Shown here: positions 60,854 through 64,000 of the stretch, in pieces
Layout: every line of letters begins with the position of its first letter
Numbering within the stretch: the first letter of the stretch is position 1
Assembly: GCF_002224125.1 (NCBI RefSeq)
Contig: NZ_NCSM01000041.1
Span: 32,786-96,785 of the forward strand
Source of the DNA: Streptomyces sp. NBS 14/10
Lineage (GTDB): Bacteria > Actinomycetota > Actinomycetes > Streptomycetales > Streptomycetaceae
DNA length: 64,000 nucleotides
Direction of reading: 5' to 3'
The notes under the pieces: model-generated
The model's database searches: none
The model's input: the letters and a program-made list of their open reading frames with translations, nothing else
Told to the model about the DNA's origin: nothing
Position numbers and translations under genes: made by a program

Positions 60854-60866
60854 GTGCACTCTGCAC
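60854..60866. promoter_or_regulatory. Candidate operator between XRE-cupin and EamA genes
   Basis: GTGCA-CTC-TGCAC is a perfect palindrome followed by a third TGCACT at 60869-60874. It lies in an AT-richer 114-base divergent intergenic region that also contains GTAGT-N13-ACTAC upstream. Confidence 0.45.
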
Positions 60867-60913
60867 TGCTGCACTTTCCAATGGTTCACCACACTGTACG
60901 GCGAGGTCTCACC

Positions 60914-61786
60914 ATGTCCGCACTCTTCGCTCTGGCCACCAGCGTCCTGCTGGGCCTGGCCGACTTCGGCGGAGGGCTTCTCACCCGGCGCACCCCCGCC
61001 CTCACCGTGGTCGTCGTCTCCCAGGGCATCGCGGTCGTCGTCCTGGGCGCCATCGTCACGGCCGGCGGCGGCTGGACGGAGATCGGGCCGCAGCTGTGGT
61101 ACGCCGTCGCGGCGGGCGTGGTGGGGCCGGTCGGGATGCTGTGCTTCTACCGGGCGCTGGCGCTCGGCCCGATGGGGGTCGTCTCGCCGATCGGCGCGCT
61201 CGGCAGCGTGGCCGTCCCGCTCGGCGTCGGGCTGGCCCTCGGCGAGCGGCCCGGCCTGCTCCAGTTCGCCGGGATCGCGGTCGCGGTGGCCGGGGTCGTG
61301 CTGGCGAGCGGGCCGCAGACCGGCGGCACGTCCGTACCGCGGCAGACGCTGGTACTCACGCTGGTCGCGGCGGTCGGCTTCGGGTCGGTCATGACGCTGA
61401 TCGCCGCGGCGTCCACCACACTGACCGGGCTGTTCCTTGCGCTGTTCGTCCAGCGGGTGTGCAACGTGGTGGTCGGCGGCGGCGCGCTCTATGTGTCCGT
61501 ACGGCGCGGCAGCCCGGCGCTCGACCCGGCCGCCGGGGGCGTGCGCGCGCTGTGGGCCGCGCTGCCCGCCCTGGCCTTCGTGGGCCTGGCCGATGTGGCG
61601 GGGAACGGAACGTACAGCGTGGCCGCCCAGACCGGCCCGGTGACCGTCGCCGCGGTGCTCGCCGCCCTCTATCCGGTCGTGACCGCGCTCGCGGCGCGCG
61701 CGGTCCTCAGCGAGCGGCTGCGCGCGGTGCAGGCGACCGGCGCCGGGCTGGCGCTGGCCGGATCGCTGCTGCTCGCGACGGGGTGA
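60914..61786 (+). CDS. EamA/DMT-family transporter
   Basis: A 290-residue membrane protein with ten hydrophobic helices in two EamA units (YRALALGPMGVVSPIGALGSVAVPL in the first, AQTGPVTVAAVLAALYPVVTAL in the second). Probably an exporter of amino acids or metabolites. GCGAGGT precedes ATG 60914. Divergent from the XRE-cupin regulator. Confidence 0.92.
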   Translation: MSALFALATSVLLGLADFGGGLLTRRTPALTVVVVSQGIAVVVLGAIVTAGGGWTEIGPQLWYAVAAGVVGPVGMLCFYRALALGPMGVVSPIGALGSVAVPLGVGLALGERPGLLQFAGIAVAVAGVVLASGPQTGGTSVPRQTLVLTLVAAVGFGSVMTLIAAASTTLTGLFLALFVQRVCNVVVGGGALYVSVRRGSPALDPAAGGVRALWAALPALAFVGLADVAGNGTYSVAAQTGPVTVAAVLAALYPVVTALAARAVLSERLRAVQATGAGLALAGSLLLATG

Positions 61787-61884
61787 TCGGGCGCTCTGTA
61801 AAGGGCGGGGCTCCTGGGGCTACGGTGCCACCGACCGCCGTTCACGGCGGCGGGTAGCACCAGGCCGAGACCAGGGAGTGGGCA

Positions 61885-62439
61885 GTGACGGAGCGGGCGT
61901 TGATCGCGGGCGTGGGCGACAAGGAGCCGAAGGTCGATCCGGAGGCGTTCGCCGCCCCGACGTCCGTGGTGATCGGCGATGTGACGCTGGGCGCCGGTGC
62001 GAGCGTCTGGTACCACGCGGTGCTGCGCGGCGACGCCGAGACGATCAGCGTGGGGGCCGGCAGCAATATCCAGGACAACTGCACCATGCACGCCGACCCC
62101 GGATTCCCGGCCACCGTCGGCGAGCGGGTGTCGGTGGGGCACAACGCGGTGCTGCACGGCTGTGTCGTCGAGGACGATGTGCTCGTCGGCATGGGCGCCA
62201 CCGTCCTCAACGGCGCCCGCATCGGCGCCGGCTCCCTGGTCGCCGCGCAGGCGCTGGTCCCGCAGGGGATGCAGGTGCCGCCGGGCTCGCTGGTCGCGGG
62301 GGTGCCGGCGAAGGTCAGGCGGGAGCTGACCGAGGAGGAACGGGAGGGCATCCGGGCGAACGCGGAGGGCTATATGGAACTGGCCCGCCACCACCACGCC
62401 GCCACGCTGGAGCGTGAGCGGCGGGAGCGGCAGGCCTGA
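61885..62439 (+). CDS. Gamma-class carbonic anhydrase family protein
   Basis: A 184-residue left-handed beta-helix protein with hexapeptide repeats. The three zinc-ligand His positions are in TMHADPG and VGHNAVLHGC, and the Arg/Asp/Gln set is in LRGDAE and IQDNC. The C-terminal helix follows KVRRELTEEE. GTG start at 61885. Enzymatic activity cannot be assumed for this subgroup. Converges with the DedA gene across a repeat tract. Confidence 0.92.
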   Translation: MTERALIAGVGDKEPKVDPEAFAAPTSVVIGDVTLGAGASVWYHAVLRGDAETISVGAGSNIQDNCTMHADPGFPATVGERVSVGHNAVLHGCVVEDDVLVGMGATVLNGARIGAGSLVAAQALVPQGMQVPPGSLVAGVPAKVRRELTEEEREGIRANAEGYMELARHHHAATLERERRERQA

Positions 62440-62541
62440 GCGGACACGGAACCCGAGCGGACGCAGAGCCCGAGCGGACTTGGGACCCGCGCGGACGCGG
62501 GTCGGCGGACCGCAACGCGGGCCCGAGCGGACGCGGATCGG
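62438..62541. repeat. 17-bp repeats after the gamma carbonic anhydrase gene
   Basis: GAGCGGACACGGAACCC-type units at 62438, 62455 and 62472, degenerate copies after 62489 and one more at 62525. The first begins within the stop codon (62437-62439). Between convergent genes. Confidence 0.8.
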
Positions 62542-62563
62542 TCCGACGGTCGGACCCGGTGGG

Positions 62564-63259
62564 TCAGTCGGCGGCCGGGACCCGGTTGGGCTCGGCCGTC
62601 TCGGGCCCGGCGCCGGACGCCACCTCGGCCTCGGACCCGGCCTCCGGCTCGGCCGCATGGGACTTCTTCGCGCGCCGCTTCATCACCAGCATCGAGCCGA
62701 GGCCGAACAGCAGGGCCGCCACGAGGCCGAGCCAGGAGAAGCGCTTGAGCCAGTCCTCGGCGACCTTGCCGACCGAGTAGATGACCGCGGTGGTGCCACC
62801 GGCCCAGACGATGCCCCCCAGCACGTTGGCGATGAGGAACTTCCAGTACGGCATGCGCAGACATCCGGCGAGCGGGCCGGCGAAGATGCGCAGCAGCGCG
62901 ATGAAGCGGCCCACGAAGACCGCCCACATGCCCCACTTCTGGAAGTACCGCTCGGCGTTGGCCACGTGCTCGGCGCTGAAGTGCTTGGGGAACTTCCGGC
63001 CCAGCCACGTCAGCAGCGGCTGACCGCCCTTATGGCCGATGAGATAGCCGATCGAGTCGCCGATGACCGCCCCCGCGATGGCGGAAGCGCCCAAAATGTA
63101 CGGATTGATGTGGTCTTGAGAGGCCGCCAACAGGCTGGCGCTGACAAGAATGATCTCCCCGGGAAGCGGGATGCCCAGGCTCTCCAGGCCGATGACCACG
63201 CCTACCAGCAGATAGACGCTGACCGCCGGAACGGTCTCGAGCCAGTGATCAATGTGCAA
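62564..63259 (-). CDS. DedA-family membrane protein
   Basis: A 231-residue DedA/SNARE-associated protein: LVGVVIGLESLGIPLPGEI, GDSIGYLIGHKGG, FVGRFIALLRIFAGPLAGCLRMPYWKFL and NVLGGIVWAG are family landmarks; about five membrane segments and an Ala/Glu-rich cytoplasmic tail. DedA proteins flip or scramble phospholipids such as undecaprenyl phosphate. The start is most likely the TTG at 63259 (LHIDHWLETVP), with GGAGGAAC 6 bases upstream, not the ATG at 63301. Confidence 0.92.
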   Translation of the reverse strand: MHIDHWLETVPAVSVYLLVGVVIGLESLGIPLPGEIILVSASLLAASQDHINPYILGASAIAGAVIGDSIGYLIGHKGGQPLLTWLGRKFPKHFSAEHVANAERYFQKWGMWAVFVGRFIALLRIFAGPLAGCLRMPYWKFLIANVLGGIVWAGGTTAVIYSVGKVAEDWLKRFSWLGLVAALLFGLGSMLVMKRRAKKSHAAEPEAGSEAEVASGAGPETAEPNRVPAAD

Positions 63260-63455
63260 CGCCGGTTCCTCCCCATTGCCCGTACTCTTCCCGCCGTGCA
63301 CCGATTGGGCGCACGGCGGGAAGCCTACTCAATCAGCGCGCGGCCGCCACATCGCACATACCGCATCGATGATCATGGGCGCGGCGCTCGCCGCCGCGCT
63401 CCCTCCATGGGAGACGGTCCGCGGCACCACTAAGGTTCCCGGCGGGTGACGACGG

Positions 63456-63908
63456 TCACGACTGGGGGCGCAGGGTCCAGATCACCGTCATCTCTCCGGT
63501 GACCGCCCCGTCCTCGCGGGTGATCGCGACATGGACCGGAAACTCGGGGCGCCGGCCCTCGTCGAGCTCGACGATCACCTCGGTGGCCGGGCGGCCCAGC
63601 CGGGCGGTCGCGGTGACCATCCCCTTGGCGACCTTCTTGAAGTCGATCTCCGCGCGCACGGGCAGCGGTACGGCGCGGGAGAGCTGGTCGCCGAACGCGG
63701 CGAGCACGATCGCGCCACTCGCCGACTCGGCGAGGGTGAACATGGCGCCCGCATGCGGCCCGCCGACGTGGTTGCCGAACTCGGGCTGGTCGGGCAGGCG
63801 CAGCACCGCGTGCTCAGCCGAGGTCTCGACGTACTCCAGGTTCAGGGTGCGCACCATGGGCACCGTGGCGGTGAGCAGTTCACCGATGGACGGCTGGGTC
63901 TCTGACAT
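63456..63908 (-). CDS. Hot-dog-fold thioesterase-like protein (DUF4442/PaaI)
   Basis: A 150-residue hot-dog protein: QPEFGNHVGGPHAGAMFTLAESASGAIV is the active-helix region with the conserved Asn/His/Gly and Glu; ARLGRPATEVIVEL and MTVIWTLRP are later strands. Probable acyl-CoA thioesterase. Just upstream (63922-63933) CACT-CAGT-AGTG could be a TetR-type operator. Confidence 0.88.
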   Translation of the reverse strand: MSETQPSIGELLTATVPMVRTLNLEYVETSAEHAVLRLPDQPEFGNHVGGPHAGAMFTLAESASGAIVLAAFGDQLSRAVPLPVRAEIDFKKVAKGMVTATARLGRPATEVIVELDEGRRPEFPVHVAITREDGAVTGEMTVIWTLRPQS

Positions 63909-64000
63909 GGCCTGAAGTTACCACTCAGTAGTGTTTACCGGGAAGGGGCGGCCATAGCCGCCATCTGCGGCCCCCTTTATGGTTACTGGCCATGTGGCCA
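63909..64000. other. Intergenic right edge
   Basis: The last 92 bases hold the small palindrome CACT-CAGT-AGTG and a GC-rich stem-like stretch (GGGAAGGGGCGGCC ... GGCCCCC). It probably contains the promoter of the thioesterase gene and perhaps of a rightward gene outside the window. No gene seen. Confidence 0.5.

Noticed and set aside
62489..62563. Extended terminator in the GC-rich region before DedA
   Set aside because: The stems come from repeated GCGGAC units; no single dominant hairpin could be singled out.

Overview
The window is high-GC actinobacterial chromosome, almost certainly Streptomyces. Third-position G/C dominates the codons, GTG starts are frequent, and several locus types are characteristic of that genus: an XRE-DUF5753/DUF397/RsbW-like set, paired CNNM/CBS hemolysin-like proteins, an ECF41-type sigma factor, a DUF1990 protein and a Rhs protein with a type VII-like leader. 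The gene mix is mostly core or core-proximal metabolism with accessory genes interspersed. There is no rRNA, tRNA, CRISPR array or prophage, and no gene-free stretch longer than 300 bases.

Layout. 1-2850: urease operon ureA-ureB-ureC-ureF on the minus strand, with a GlnR-like box upstream of ureA and a 137-bp inverted-repeat element between ureB and ureC. 2893-4249: orphan Phd/YefM-type antitoxin, divergent from a ClpP-like protease and a small partner. 4487-8630: secreted NlpC/P60 hydrolase, VOC protein, a nucleotide-cyclase-like fusion protein, RsbW-like ATPase, XRE regulator and DUF397 protein. 8645-13566: biotin genes, bioF divergent from bioB-bioA-bioD. 13655-16860: secreted GH3 enzyme and a Fic-like/RHH toxin-antitoxin pair. 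16941-23580: acetyltransferase, two CNNM/CBS membrane proteins, SGNH hydrolase, purB and mug. 23593-27929: ABC exporter divergent from a histidine kinase/response regulator pair. 27998-33560: ROK regulator, SMI1/KNR4 protein, ArsR-SRPBCC pair, phosphotransferase, PH-domain membrane protein. 33609-37432: a GntR regulator and an SDR oxidoreductase separated by a TnpB-type RuvC nuclease element. 37445-47499: ECF sigma factor, hydrolase, EamA exporter and MocR regulator, PhoD phosphatase with a PHO box, DUF1990, ACT-GNAT and DUF885 proteins. 47685-52279: sbcD-sbcC. 52428-58244: SseB-like protein, small type-VII-like protein, and a 1550-residue Rhs protein ending in a barnase-like RNase domain. 58416-63908: YigZ, CoA-binding protein, YbaK, XRE-cupin/EamA pair, gamma carbonic anhydrase, DedA and a hot-dog thioesterase.

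How it works together. Nitrogen (urease) and phosphate (PhoD) scavenging genes each carry a recognisable global-regulator site. Several pairs are regulator-plus-target units: MocR/EamA, XRE-cupin/EamA, TCS/ABC, ArsR/SRPBCC, Phd/ClpP.

The most unusual signals are: (i) short tandem repeats that start at or span stop codons at about ten places and often repeat the TGA itself; (ii) an unusually long TnpB-like nuclease whose apparent right end falls inside the SDR promoter; (iii) a Rhs-RNase toxin with no room for an immunity gene; (iv) a class III cyclase domain fused to an unrecognised C-terminal domain, with the usual catalytic Arg replaced by His; (v) a Fic-family toxin lacking the Fic catalytic residues. 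All family assignments come from reading the translations; no database search was possible.
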